64,000 bases of DNA from Cochleicola gelatinilyticus (GTDB lineage Bacteria > Bacteroidota > Bacteroidia > Flavobacteriales > Flavobacteriaceae). Where the stretch lies: assembly GCF_001637325.1 (NCBI RefSeq), contig NZ_LRXL01000037.1, positions 62,001 to 126,000 on the forward strand, given 5' to 3'. Below, one piece after another: positions 26,906 to 36,419 of this stretch. The notes beneath the pieces are model-generated. The model had not been told where the DNA came from, did not search any database, and saw only the letters and a list, made by a program, of their open reading frames with translations. Position 1 is the stretch's first letter. Each line of letters opens with the position of its first letter. Made by a program: the position numbers and the translations under genes.

Positions 26906-29515
26906 TTATTCTACATCAGAAACCAAATCACTCTGATTTCTAAAGACAAGTTTATCATCAAAACTATCTAAGAGAATTATACTATCGGTAGAGATTTTAC
27001 CCGATAAAATCTCTTTAGAAAGTTGGTTAAGCACTTCCCTTTGAATAACACGTTTCACAGGTCGTGCTCCAAATTGTGGGTCGTAACCACCTTTTGCGAG
27101 ATGCGAAATCGCTTCATCGGTAGCATCCATAACAATTTGTTGTTTCGCCAGCATCTTCTGTACTCCTTTTAACTGTAGCCCTACAATTTTAGTAATGTCT
27201 TTTTTAGTTAGTGGTGTAAACATCACAATATCATCGATTCGATTAAGAAACTCCGGGCGTACTGTTTGTTTTAATAAACCGAGCACTTCTACTTTCGCAG
27301 CTTCCATCGCAGTATCTGGGTCTTTCACGGATTCAAATTTCTGTTGAATGATATCACTTCCCATATTGCTCGTCATAACGATAATAGCATTTTTAAAATC
27401 GGCTACTCGACCTTTATTATCGGTTAGTCTTCCTTCATCTAAAACTTGTAAGAGAATATTGAAAGTATCTGGATGTGCTTTTTCAATTTCATCTAACAAC
27501 ACTACAGAGTAGGGTTTTCGACGAACAGCCTCAGTTAATTGTCCCCCTTCGTCATAGCCTACATATCCAGGAGGAGCTCCTACTAATCTACTAACACTAT
27601 GACGTTCTTGATATTCACTCATGTCGATTCGTGTCATCGAATTTTCATCGTCGAATAAATATTCGGCCAGAGCCTTTGCCAATTCAGTTTTACCTACTCC
27701 AGTAGTACCTAAAAATAAGAAGGAACCGATGGGTCTATTAGCATCTTGTAAGCCTGCGCGACTTCTTCGAATAGCGTCACTTACGGCTACAATTGCTTCT
27801 TCTTGTCCTACAACACGTTTGTGCAATTCATCTTCTAGTCTTAAAAGTTTTTCACGATCGCTTTGTAGCATTTTAGTCACTGGAATTCCAGTCCATTTTG
27901 CAACTACTTCTGCAATATCTTCATTGGTAACTTCTTCTTTAATAAGCGAATTCGCACTTTGGTTTTCGGCAAGTTTTGTTTCTAGATTAGATAATTGTTC
28001 TTGCGCTTCTTTAATTTTACCATAACGCAATTCGGCAACTTTTCCGAAGTCTCCATCACGTTCGGCTCGCTCTGCCTCAAGTTTAAACTCTTCAATAGAG
28101 GTTTTATAATTTTGAATAGTATCAACGACCTCTTTTTCGCTCTTCCATTTCGCATTAATTTCGGTGCGTTCTTCTTTTAAATTAGCGAGATCGGACCGTA
28201 GACCTTTTAATTTAGCTTCATCTTTTTCTCGTTTAATTGCTTCAATTTCAATCTCTAGCTGCATAATCTTTCTGTCGAGTACATCTAACTCTTCAGGTTT
28301 TGAATTGATCTCCATGCGTAACTTTGAAGCTGCCTCGTCCATAAGGTCGATCGCTTTATCGGGTAAAAATCGATTGGTAATGTAGCGTTGTGATAATTCT
28401 ACTGCCGCAATAATCGCTTCATCTTTAATGCGTACTTTATGGTGTGTTTCGTATTTTTCTTTGATTCCACGAAGTATTGAAATAGCACTTTCGGTATCGG
28501 GTTCGTCTACCATTACTTTCTGAAAACGACGTTCTAGTGCTTTATCTTTCTCAAAATATTTTTGATATTCATCTAGGGTAGTCGCTCCAATAGCTCGTAA
28601 TTCACCTCGGGCTAAAGCAGGTTTTAAAATATTGGCAGCATCCATGGCTCCTTGTCCGCCACCTGCTCCAACTAAGGTGTGAATTTCGTCGATGAATAAA
28701 ACAATATCTCCATCGCTTCCTGTAACTTCTTTAATTACAGATTTTAATCGTTCTTCGAATTCACCTTTATATTTTGCTCCTGCAATAAGTGCCCCCATAT
28801 CTAGAGAATACACTTCTTTGGTCTGAAGGTTTTCTGGTACATCACCATCTACAATACGATGTGCAAGTCCTTCAGCGATCGCAGTTTTACCCGTCCCCGG
28901 TTCTCCCACAAGCATCGGATTATTTTTGGTTCTTCTAGATAATATTTGAAGAATTCTTCGTATTTCTTCGTCACGGCCTATTACAGGGTCTAACTTCCCA
29001 TCACGTGCCAACTGATTTAAATTGCGCGCGTATTTGTTAAGAGAATTATAGGTTTCTTCGGCACTTTGTGAAGTAACCCGATCTCCTTTGCGTAATTCTT
29101 CAATAGCTGCTAATAAAGATTTCTCTGTAACACCTTGATCTTTTAAAGCTTGTGCTACACTACTTTTTGACTTAAAAATAGCAAGTAATAAATGTTCTAT
29201 TGAAACAAACTCATCGTTCATTTTTTTAGCAATAATACCTGCCTCTGTTATTGTTTTGTTTGCTTCGCGGGATAAAATAATATCCCCTCCCGAAACCTTT
29301 GGGTACGTTTCCAGTTGCATATCTAATATTTGAAGCAACAGTGTATTATTTACATTTAATTTTTTTAGAATAAACGGAGTTACATTTTCATCGATCTCAA
29401 AAATGGCTTTTAAAATATGTTCATTTTCGATTTGTTGATGACCTAAACTTTGAGCAAGCTGTTGAGCTCGCTGGATAGCTTCCTGTGATTTTATAGTGAA
29501 ATTATTAAAGTTCAT
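26906..29515 (-). CDS. clpB: ATP-dependent chaperone ClpB
   Basis: ClpB is the hexameric disaggregase that rescues aggregated proteins with DnaK. The start is taken at 29515 ([18 protein letters not shown]), giving 869 residues, the normal length; a frame open upstream would add 33 atypical residues. The N-terminal repeat domain covers about 1-145. AAA1 has Walker [15 protein letters not shown] (204-211). The middle coiled coil is Lys/Glu-rich (~400-530). AAA2 has [14 protein letters not shown] and [20 protein letters not shown]. The upstream region carries a repeated GACATTTTG element that may be a control site. Confidence 0.96.
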   Translation of the reverse strand: MNFNNFTIKSQEAIQRAQQLAQSLGHQQIENEHILKAIFEIDENVTPFILKKLNVNNTLLLQILDMQLETYPKVSGGDIILSREANKTITEAGIIAKKMNDEFVSIEHLLLAIFKSKSSVAQALKDQGVTEKSLLAAIEELRKGDRVTSQSAEETYNSLNKYARNLNQLARDGKLDPVIGRDEEIRRILQILSRRTKNNPMLVGEPGTGKTAIAEGLAHRIVDGDVPENLQTKEVYSLDMGALIAGAKYKGEFEERLKSVIKEVTGSDGDIVLFIDEIHTLVGAGGGQGAMDAANILKPALARGELRAIGATTLDEYQKYFEKDKALERRFQKVMVDEPDTESAISILRGIKEKYETHHKVRIKDEAIIAAVELSQRYITNRFLPDKAIDLMDEAASKLRMEINSKPEELDVLDRKIMQLEIEIEAIKREKDEAKLKGLRSDLANLKEERTEINAKWKSEKEVVDTIQNYKTSIEEFKLEAERAERDGDFGKVAELRYGKIKEAQEQLSNLETKLAENQSANSLIKEEVTNEDIAEVVAKWTGIPVTKMLQSDREKLLRLEDELHKRVVGQEEAIVAVSDAIRRSRAGLQDANRPIGSFLFLGTTGVGKTELAKALAEYLFDDENSMTRIDMSEYQERHSVSRLVGAPPGYVGYDEGGQLTEAVRRKPYSVVLLDEIEKAHPDTFNILLQVLDEGRLTDNKGRVADFKNAIIVMTSNMGSDIIQQKFESVKDPDTAMEAAKVEVLGLLKQTVRPEFLNRIDDIVMFTPLTKKDITKIVGLQLKGVQKMLAKQQIVMDATDEAISHLAKGGYDPQFGARPVKRVIQREVLNQLSKEILSGKISTDSIILLDSFDDKLVFRNQSDLVSDVE

Positions 29516-29568
29516 TGTGTTCAATTTTTGAGATACTATAGTCAATAACTGAACCAAGTGAAAATCAG

Positions 29569-29619
29569 GACATTTTGACTTGTTGCAGAAGGTTTTCAAC
29601 AGACATTTTGTCAAAATGC
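29569..29619 (-). promoter_or_regulatory. Repeat and inverted repeat upstream of clpB (candidate operator)
   Basis: GACATTTTGAC (29569-29579) and GACATTTTGTC (29603-29613) are near-identical direct repeats 34 bp apart. The second is part of a perfect inverted repeat, CATTTTG-T-CAAAATG (29605-29619). Both lie 54-105 bp upstream of the clpB start. A binding site for a heat-shock or other regulator is inferred from symmetry and position only. Confidence 0.4.
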
Positions 29620-29620
29620 A

Positions 29621-29653
29621 TTAAAAAAATAAGCCGCCCAATGGGCGGCTTAT
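29621..29653 (-). terminator. Terminator of the T9SS cargo gene
   Basis: AAGCCGCCC and GGGCGGCTT form a GC-rich stem with a tiny loop. On the minus strand it is followed by a run of seven T. It lies 30 bp after the stop of the 1116-residue gene and upstream of clpB, so it separates the two transcripts. Confidence 0.85.
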
Positions 29654-29682
29654 CCTACTATATATATGATTTAAAAACTTAC

Positions 29683-32600
29683 TTAGTCCTTAATCACTTT
29701 ATGTGTATACGAATTACCATTAACAGTAGATTTCATCATATACGTTCCACTGCTTAGGTCTGTAAGATCTAATACGGCATCTAATGCATCTGGACGAAGT
29801 TGTAATACTTGCTGTCCTAAGATGTTGTACAATTCGATAGACTCAATCGCAGATTTCGCATTTACATTCAAGATCCCTGTCGTTGGGTTTGGATGATAGT
29901 TGAAATTAGCAAAAGTAAAGTCTTCGATCGCAAGAGGTGCACAGGTAATATCTGCTAACCATCCCGTTTCTTGTACAGTACCATCTGATGTAAATACAAT
30001 AGTTAATGTACCATCTGGATTGGTAGCTTCGAAAGAATCTCCAACCGAAAGTAAACTTGTTGGAACTGAAGGAACTCCTCCATCACCACTTTCTTCACCG
30101 CATAAAGTTTCAGCGATTACAGGTGCTGAAGTATCAGAACCATCATAGATCGTTAAGTAATCCCAACATCCATCTTGTGTTCCTGCGCCAGTAGCAGATT
30201 CAATATCTACATAGGTAAAAGTAATAGATACTGAAGTACCATCATCTGGAGTTAATACAGTAGTAGTTACTTCATTGGCTGAATAATTACCATTCGTATT
30301 TCCTGAATCAACAAACTGACCGTCACATTCTTCTGGAAGTGCATCCGGGAATAATGTTGTAAAGCTTAATGTAACCGCTTCAGACAAACCACCTGCATCA
30401 CAATCTGCAACTAAATATGCATCATATGGTGTTCCTGGAAGAAAAACATCACCTGTAGAATAGGTAGTTGTTCCAGCAGCAATAGCCTCGTCAACAATAG
30501 GATCTGTAGTAGTTCCTGCAGCAAATACAGTTAATTGGTATCCGTTATCTGCATTCGCAAGTGGGTCCCAAGAGAAATCTGCAGCTGTTTCTGTAATTCC
30601 AGCAACCGCAAAGTTTTCAACTTCTGGACAATCTGGTCCTGTTTGTACTTCTATACAGAATGTACCGTTGTTTCCATTCCATCCACTTACTTGTACATAG
30701 TAAGTTTCTCCAGGCGTTAACCCTTCAGCTTCGATAATAGAGTTAAATATAATAACATCACCACTATCTTGATCACAAGCTAGAGCAGGATCGAAAGTAG
30801 AAAGATCTGTACAGTCTGTTGGAGCGCTATAAAGTGCGATCTCAGTATCGGTATGCGTAGCAACACCTGAATCTAGATCGGTGGTGATAACAACGCTACC
30901 ATTATCTGGCGCTTCAAACGTAAACCATACTGTAAATTGAGGACCTCCGAAAAAGCAATCTCCTTCTGGCTCGCTATCTTCTACTGTTGCAGCAATGCTA
31001 GTGTAAATTGCTCCAGTACATTCTGCATCTACAGTTAATGCGATGGCATCACAAGCATCATCATTATCTGGTGGTGTAGGTGCTGTCATGAACGTTTCCA
31101 TTATTGTAAATCCTTGTTCGTCACCACAATCTGCTGTTACGTATACATCGTATGCTGTGTCTGGATTTAACCCAGTAGCATCATATGTAAGAGTTCCTGC
31201 AGCTATTGTTGCGTCGAACTGTGTTGGGTCTGTATCTGGATCATCACCAGCAAAGTACCCTTCTAAAATGTACCCATCGGTAGCTGTTGGAGAATCATCC
31301 CAGCTAATTGTAGCAGAAGTATCATCAATATCGGTTACAGTTAAGTTTTCAACCGCTAAACATCCATCTACTAATTCACAATCACCAATAATACTGAAAA
31401 CGAAATCTTCTCCTGTTGGAGTCCATACGTCTACAGCGTCATTATCGAAAACCCCTTGATTTCCAATAATACTTGCTGTAGTGCTTTCCCATGCTGTTTG
31501 TGTACCTGCAACAGTTGGTGTTACTGTAACCTGCATCCAATAAGTAACTTCTTCCATCCCAGTTCCTGGGAAGTCGATAGGTGTGTCAAAATCAATAATG
31601 GTTTCGTGGATATCGAAACCAAACATTTGTCCAATAACTTCTTGGGAAGTAGGTACAATTCCTGAAACTGTTTCAAGTTCCGCCCCTGGTATACCATTGT
31701 TGTCGTCATAGAAAACGAGGTCAACACTATCCATTCCACCTTGCGTGAAAATGTTAAGGTTTAGACTACTTACACTAAAATTAATTGTATTAATAGAAAC
31801 AATAAAGTCATCTGCAACCATTTGGGCTCCACCTGCTTCATTGAAAAGACCATTTTCAAAAGCATTACTAACTTGTGTTTGGTCACAACCTGAAGGCTCT
31901 ACAATCTCTTCAGAAGTGATTGAAATATCAAAAGCGTCTTCTACATTATCGAATGTGCTCCAGTGTCCTACATTAATATAGTAAGATGTTCCTACTTCAG
32001 AAGTAAATGTGATTTCTTCAGCACCACCACTAAGACCTGAATCAGCGTTGTCTACGCATACGAAAGTACCACAGTCTCCGCTGTAAATTCCTAATTCGCA
32101 ATCCCATGCATCTGGTGTTACCGTTACTGTAATTTCATTTCCATCTCCTGTTAATGTGTACCAAACTCCGTCGTTCATTCCAGAACCACAATCGGTAACT
32201 ATGATGGCTCCATCGTTGTTTGTAGCTCCTGCGGCATCTTCCTGAGTAAATGTATAAGGAAAAGCTGTAACTTCTGTAGCATCTACACATGCATCGTTTG
32301 CAGGAGGTGTAGCATTTGTTGTAAAGGTAACTGGTGCTGCATATTCAGTTTCACAATCTGATTTTATTAAAAAATCGTATTCTACTTCAGGTGCTAAACC
32401 AGTAATACTGGCCATTCCTTCTGTTGTGTTTCCACTGTCTACAACGCCATCACCTTGGTCGTTACCTGAGGGAACAACTTCCCAATCGTAATTATCGACA
32501 TTAGGTACAAGATCCCAACTAACTTCTGCAGATACGTCTGTAGTAGAATCTACTGAAGGATCAGGATTTGCACAGTCTGGTGCTGGAACGAAATCTAAAG

Positions 32601-33033
32601 TCCAGTCAAAGGCAGTATCTTCAGATCCAGCCCATCGGTCAGTCCATTGAATATAATAATTCGTTCCTGCTACTACTGATGCGTCTTCCAGCAAAGAGTT
32701 TAATCCAACAGGAGCATCACAGCCATCATCATCATTGTCTTCATTAACTAGTGCATCACAAGTTCCAGAAAGTAAAAATAATCGTGTATCCATTCCGGTA
32801 GCATTCCCACAGGAACTAATAGTTATCGTTCCACTTTCAGCAGGAGAATATAAGTACCAAATAGCATCTCCGGTATTATTTGTCCCACCAGTGTCGGTTA
32901 TTAACGCACCCGTTATAGATCCGGGGGTCACTGTGACAGCATTATCACAATCGACACCACCATTTTGCGCATGTCCCTGCCATAGACCGGCAAGGCATAA
33001 TATCGCAGAAAAAAGTAAAGTAAATTTTCTCAT
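29683..33033 (-). CDS. Large secreted T9SS cargo protein with Fn3-like, CUB and PPC-like domains
   Basis: A very acidic 1116-residue exported protein. The signal peptide ends in GHAQ at about residue 23. Repeated cysteine-bearing beta domains follow, resembling bacterial pre-peptidase C-terminal (PPC) domains (AIWYLYSPAESGTITISSCG). At least three fibronectin III-like units are recognisable (VSAEVSWDLVPNVDNYDWEV, DTSATISWDDSP, ETAADFSWDPLANADNGYQL). A CUB-like domain is near 900-1030 (CWDYLTIYDGSD, GWLADITC). The last ~75 residues are a type A T9SS sorting domain (NYHPNPTTGILNV, SSGTYMMKS, VIKD). No catalytic domain is seen; adhesion or matrix function is an inference. Confidence 0.9.
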   Translation of the reverse strand: MRKFTLLFSAILCLAGLWQGHAQNGGVDCDNAVTVTPGSITGALITDTGGTNNTGDAIWYLYSPAESGTITISSCGNATGMDTRLFLLSGTCDALVNEDNDDDGCDAPVGLNSLLEDASVVAGTNYYIQWTDRWAGSEDTAFDWTLDFVPAPDCANPDPSVDSTTDVSAEVSWDLVPNVDNYDWEVVPSGNDQGDGVVDSGNTTEGMASITGLAPEVEYDFLIKSDCETEYAAPVTFTTNATPPANDACVDATEVTAFPYTFTQEDAAGATNNDGAIIVTDCGSGMNDGVWYTLTGDGNEITVTVTPDAWDCELGIYSGDCGTFVCVDNADSGLSGGAEEITFTSEVGTSYYINVGHWSTFDNVEDAFDISITSEEIVEPSGCDQTQVSNAFENGLFNEAGGAQMVADDFIVSINTINFSVSSLNLNIFTQGGMDSVDLVFYDDNNGIPGAELETVSGIVPTSQEVIGQMFGFDIHETIIDFDTPIDFPGTGMEEVTYWMQVTVTPTVAGTQTAWESTTASIIGNQGVFDNDAVDVWTPTGEDFVFSIIGDCELVDGCLAVENLTVTDIDDTSATISWDDSPTATDGYILEGYFAGDDPDTDPTQFDATIAAGTLTYDATGLNPDTAYDVYVTADCGDEQGFTIMETFMTAPTPPDNDDACDAIALTVDAECTGAIYTSIAATVEDSEPEGDCFFGGPQFTVWFTFEAPDNGSVVITTDLDSGVATHTDTEIALYSAPTDCTDLSTFDPALACDQDSGDVIIFNSIIEAEGLTPGETYYVQVSGWNGNNGTFCIEVQTGPDCPEVENFAVAGITETAADFSWDPLANADNGYQLTVFAAGTTTDPIVDEAIAAGTTTYSTGDVFLPGTPYDAYLVADCDAGGLSEAVTLSFTTLFPDALPEECDGQFVDSGNTNGNYSANEVTTTVLTPDDGTSVSITFTYVDIESATGAGTQDGCWDYLTIYDGSDTSAPVIAETLCGEESGDGGVPSVPTSLLSVGDSFEATNPDGTLTIVFTSDGTVQETGWLADITCAPLAIEDFTFANFNYHPNPTTGILNVNAKSAIESIELYNILGQQVLQLRPDALDAVLDLTDLSSGTYMMKSTVNGNSYTHKVIKD

Positions 33034-33333
33034 AATTAGTATAGTTTTATTTATTAAATGATGTATAAATATACCAATTTTAAGAGTTTTTAAGAGTTTA
33101 TTTCAATTTTTGTTATAGATTTTAACAGCTTTTAGATAATGTGTAGATATATTCGACGTAAATGTTTTTTACAATTTTATTTTTTAACAAATTTGAATAA
33201 TTGTTTTTCAAATTTATTTTAGCTGATATCCATTATACTAAGTCGTTTAACGTTAAATCCAACTTAATTGATTGTAATTATTAACAGATAAAATTTTTAG
33301 GTTGTAGTTTTGTATTAACTAAAATTATATTCT
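33034..33333. other. Divergent intergenic region, AT-rich
   Basis: This 300-bp spacer separates the T9SS cargo gene (-) from ytxJ (+). It holds a -7 box for ytxJ at 33305-33312. I see no RNA gene, no terminator and no exact minus-strand TAnnTTTG box for the cargo gene. Confidence 0.5.
33305..33312 (+). promoter_or_regulatory. Flavobacterial -7 promoter box for ytxJ
   Basis: TAGTTTTG matches TAnnTTTG exactly, 21 nt before the ATG at 33334. Confidence 0.55.
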
Positions 33334-33726
33334 ATGGGACTGTTTGATAAATTTAAATCACAAAGAGATATTGCGAAAGAAGAGATAGTGGAAGTGCCGT
33401 GGCATCTTATAACATCAAGTGATCAAATTGATGAATTAGTTGCAGAATCTTCAAACAAGCCAATTGTTATATTTAAACATTCTACTACCTGTGGTATAAG
33501 CAGAATGGTATTGCGTTCGTTTGAGAAAAATTATACATTTTCCGAAGAAGATATTAAATTATATTTCCTTGATCTTAAGAAATATCGATCTATTTCTAAT
33601 GAAATTGCCGAACGTTTTCAAGTACATCATGAAAGCCCGCAACTTATTGTGATTAAAAATGGAAAAACTGTACATCACGATTCACACCAAGGAATTGATG
33701 CAGATCATTTAAAGCAATTTATATAG
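33334..33726 (+). CDS. ytxJ: Bacillithiol system redox-active protein YtxJ
   Basis: A 130-residue thioredoxin-fold protein of the YtxJ (DUF2847) family, proposed as a monothiol bacilliredoxin-like partner in bacillithiol redox control. The key segment IVIFKHSTTCGISRMVLRSF holds a single active-site Cys (C53). FQVHHESPQLIVIKNGKTVHH contains the cis-Pro of the thioredoxin fold. It has its own promoter box upstream and terminator downstream, so it appears monocistronic. It suggests that the organism makes bacillithiol, though no bsh gene is in the window. Confidence 0.92.
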   Translation: MGLFDKFKSQRDIAKEEIVEVPWHLITSSDQIDELVAESSNKPIVIFKHSTTCGISRMVLRSFEKNYTFSEEDIKLYFLDLKKYRSISNEIAERFQVHHESPQLIVIKNGKTVHHDSHQGIDADHLKQFI

Positions 33727-33749
33727 CAAACTAATTTAAATTGTAACAT

Positions 33750-33779
33750 AAAAAAAGAGCCAAAATGGCTCTTTTTTTA
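33750..33779. terminator. Bidirectional terminator between ytxJ and a lipoprotein gene
   Basis: AGAGCCA and TGGCTCT form the core stem with flanking A and T runs extending the pairing. It suits both ytxJ (+) and the convergent lipoprotein gene (-). Confidence 0.85.
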
Positions 33780-33799
33780 TTACTAATAAACTATGTGGA

Positions 33800-34981
33800 T
33801 TAAGTTGAGTGATTTTTTACAATCTCTTTTAATCGCAATTTAATATCATCACCTGCATCAAGTAAAAGTTGAGCATTATTTGGGAAGGGTACAAACCGGT
33901 TATTAATCCAGTTAAGGTCATTTCCTGATAAGGCGCGTCTATCTCCTCTATAGATGGCGAAGATGTTCTCAAAAATAAATTCGGTCGAAAGAGGAAAGCT
34001 ATCAATATCTCTTCTTCTTAAAAGATCTCGGTATATAACCTCGCCAATCACACGAACAGCTTTGTTTTGCTCAGTAATTTTAATACGTGCTTCTACAGTT
34101 ATGTAAGTGTCAATTTTTATAGGGTTACCTTCTCGGTCTTTTAAGATATTTCCCTCTCGATCCTTCTTATAGGTAGAACCGTCAATAATTCGTTGAGTTC
34201 TTTGGAATTCTTTCTCGGAAATACGCTCTGGTGAAAATTCGATCGATCTAAAATTTAAAGCGATTCCCTTAGTGTATTCGATATTTGCTTCGCGTTGCGT
34301 ATGAAACTCGGTCCAAAAGTTATCCAGTCCGTAGGTGTTAAAATCAAGTAATTCTTGTTCTAAACGTTGTGGAATAATTTGTCCGCTTCGGTTATTAATT
34401 GAAACAAAAATAAATTCTGTTCCGTAGAAATGCGCATCATCTTTTAAAGTACTTACATCTTTATAATTAGATCGTAGCTCTTCTAGCTCACAATATATAT
34501 GGTATGCAGTACGGTAATCGGCAATGGTTTGACGATTCATGTAAATCGCTCCTTCATCGTATAAATAGTGAATGTAATTTTCTTTAGCGGCGATTATCTC
34601 ATTGCTATAATCCTTTACATCGAAAAAAGCATCTCTTCGATGTGATGCACTGTATAATGGTAATAAAGGACGAATAAGGTTTTGTCTATATTCTAAGTCA
34701 CGATATAGGGTGTAAATTTCTTTAGACGTTGCTGGATCGTTTTGTTTTTTTAAGAAAGCAATTCGTCGGGTATCTTCTTCCGAAGCCTTTTTAAAAGCTT
34801 CTTCTAACAACACAATATGTGTATCATTCTTGTCGGCCGTTTTGTCTTTTTGTAATTTCTTTACAGCTAGTTCAATAGCGCGGTCGTAATCGCCTTGAGC
34901 TACCATTTTCTGATTTCTCTTCACACTGCTACATGAAAGTAACAGTATGGCAATACTGAATAATGTAATAGTATTTCTCAT
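33800..34981 (-). CDS. Hypothetical lipoprotein with helical repeats
   Basis: A 393-residue lipoprotein: the signal ends in LLLSC (Cys16). The N-terminal half looks like TPR or similar helical hairpins (KMVAQGDYDRAIELAVKKLQ, then ADYRTAYHIYCELEELRSNY). The C-terminal half is mixed alpha/beta, with a charged segment of basic and acidic residues around ILKDREGNPIKIDTY. I do not recognise a named family. Outer-membrane location is expected for a Bacteroidota lipoprotein. It ends 21 bp from the shared terminator and starts 50 bp downstream of the fumarylacetoacetase gene, so they may be co-transcribed. Confidence 0.8.
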   Translation of the reverse strand: MRNTITLFSIAILLLSCSSVKRNQKMVAQGDYDRAIELAVKKLQKDKTADKNDTHIVLLEEAFKKASEEDTRRIAFLKKQNDPATSKEIYTLYRDLEYRQNLIRPLLPLYSASHRRDAFFDVKDYSNEIIAAKENYIHYLYDEGAIYMNRQTIADYRTAYHIYCELEELRSNYKDVSTLKDDAHFYGTEFIFVSINNRSGQIIPQRLEQELLDFNTYGLDNFWTEFHTQREANIEYTKGIALNFRSIEFSPERISEKEFQRTQRIIDGSTYKKDREGNILKDREGNPIKIDTYITVEARIKITEQNKAVRVIGEVIYRDLLRRRDIDSFPLSTEFIFENIFAIYRGDRRALSGNDLNWINNRFVPFPNNAQLLLDAGDDIKLRLKEIVKNHST

Positions 34982-35031
34982 AACGAAAGGTATTGGTTAC
35001 AAGAGTGAAAATACAATTGTAATGCCAAAAA

Positions 35032-36312
35032 TTAAAAAGGGATGGCGGGTAGGATCTTTCCGCTGCATTCACCAAACCCTATACGAAGTCCGTTACGAGT
35101 GCAATGCGCACGCATAATTACAGTATCTCCATCCTCAATAAACTTACGTTCACTACCATCATTGAGTTTTAAAGGATTTTGCCCACGCCATGTTAATTCT
35201 AACATAGATCCATACGAATCTTTTGTGGGGCCCGAGATGGTTCCACTTCCCATCATGTCACCACTTCGTACATTACATCCATTTACCGTATGGTGCGCCA
35301 ATTGTTGCGCCATAGACCAATACATATATTTAAAATTAGAATTTGCAACAACAGTTTCTTCCCCGTTTTCTGGTTGAATAGCTGCCTCTAAGTGAATATC
35401 AAAATTATTCTTTTTCGATTGCTGTAAATAGGGTAGTGGTGTAGGCTCTTGTGCAGGTCCTTCAGTTCTAAACGATTCCAAAGCATCTAAAGTTACGATC
35501 CATGGAGAGATGGTAGAAGCAAAACTTTTACCAAGAAACGGTCCTAACGGAACATATTCCCATGCTTGAATATCACGAGCACTCCAGTCGTTAAAAAGTA
35601 CCAATCCAAAAATATAATCTTCTGCTTCTTTTACCGAGACTCTTTTACCTAAGTCATTCGTGTCGGTGGTAATAAAGGCCATTTCCAACTCGAAATCCAA
35701 TAATTTTGAGGGACCAAATCCAGGTGTGCCATCATCGCCAGGTTTGGTTTGTCCTATAGGTCTGCGAATCGGTGTTCCTGATGGAATAATAGAAGAACTC
35801 CGGCCATGATATCCAATAGGAATGCGAAGCCAGTTAGGTAATAATGCATTTTCCGGATCTCTAAATAAAGACCCTACATTGGTAGCGTGTTCTTTACTGG
35901 CATAAAAATCGGTATAATCGCCTATATCAACAGGAAGTTGCATCTCAATTTCATCCAATGTGAATAAGACTTGTTTTCTGTGTTCTTCGTTATCCCGAAG
36001 TTTTGAGTTGTCTTTTAGAAATATATCAGAGATTCTGTTACGCACTAAACGCCACGTCTTTTTTCCGTCGCTGATAAAGTCATTTAGACTATCCTGTAAA
36101 AAAATATCATCTGTAAGTTGGATACCTTCAAAATATCCTAGTTGATGCAACGCACCTAGGTCGATGGCATAATCACCAATGCGAGTTCCTATCGTAATAA
36201 TATCATCACGGGTTAAAAACACTCCAAAAGGGATGTTTTGCATGGGAAAATCGGTATGGGTTGGAATATCAAGCCAGGAAGTACGTGTGGGGTCGTTAGC
36301 GGTTAGTGGCAT
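35032..36312 (-). CDS. fahA: Fumarylacetoacetase
   Basis: This hydrolase splits fumarylacetoacetate into fumarate and acetoacetate in the last step of tyrosine degradation. The 426-residue length fits the family. Features include an N-terminal SH3-like domain (NIPFGVFLTRDDI), YTDFYASKEHATNVGSLFRD with metal- and substrate-binding residues, PIGYHGRSSSIIPSGTPIRRP, LDFELEMAFI (metal-binding Glu residues), and GDMMGSGTISGP. A -7 box is 33 bp upstream. Confidence 0.95.
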   Translation of the reverse strand: MPLTANDPTRTSWLDIPTHTDFPMQNIPFGVFLTRDDIITIGTRIGDYAIDLGALHQLGYFEGIQLTDDIFLQDSLNDFISDGKKTWRLVRNRISDIFLKDNSKLRDNEEHRKQVLFTLDEIEMQLPVDIGDYTDFYASKEHATNVGSLFRDPENALLPNWLRIPIGYHGRSSSIIPSGTPIRRPIGQTKPGDDGTPGFGPSKLLDFELEMAFITTDTNDLGKRVSVKEAEDYIFGLVLFNDWSARDIQAWEYVPLGPFLGKSFASTISPWIVTLDALESFRTEGPAQEPTPLPYLQQSKKNNFDIHLEAAIQPENGEETVVANSNFKYMYWSMAQQLAHHTVNGCNVRSGDMMGSGTISGPTKDSYGSMLELTWRGQNPLKLNDGSERKFIEDGDTVIMRAHCTRNGLRIGFGECSGKILPAIPF

Positions 36313-36344
36313 AGTTTTCTTGTTTGTGTTTATTAAATGTGTAT

Positions 36345-36352
36345 CAAATATA
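36345..36352 (-). promoter_or_regulatory. Flavobacterial -7 promoter box for fumarylacetoacetase
   Basis: The minus strand reads TATATTTG, an exact TAnnTTTG match, 32 nt before the start codon at 36312. Confidence 0.5.
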
Positions 36353-36384
36353 TAATTTCTGAAGGACTAACCATATGGATTTAC

Positions 36385-36392
36385 TATTTTTG
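36385..36392 (+). promoter_or_regulatory. Flavobacterial -7 promoter box for glyA
   Basis: TATTTTTG matches TAnnTTTG exactly and ends 27 nt before the ATG at 36420. It lies in the same short divergent interval as the fumarylacetoacetase promoter, so the two may influence each other. Confidence 0.55.
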
Positions 36393-36419
36393 GTTTTTAT
36401 TAACTTTTGAACTCCATTT

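Noticed and set aside
27621-28385. Ser-rich plus-strand ORFs opposite clpB
   Set aside because: Antisense shadows; the clpB frame is complete and has all its motifs.
29516-29614. An N-terminal extension of clpB by 33 residues
   Set aside because: The extra residues are Cys/Lys-rich and unlike any ClpB; they overlap the upstream repeats, and [10 protein letters not shown] matches the family start.
30535-33061. Several plus-strand ORFs within the large T9SS cargo gene
   Set aside because: They are antisense shadows of the strongly biased, repetitive coding sequence, with low-complexity Ser/Val products.
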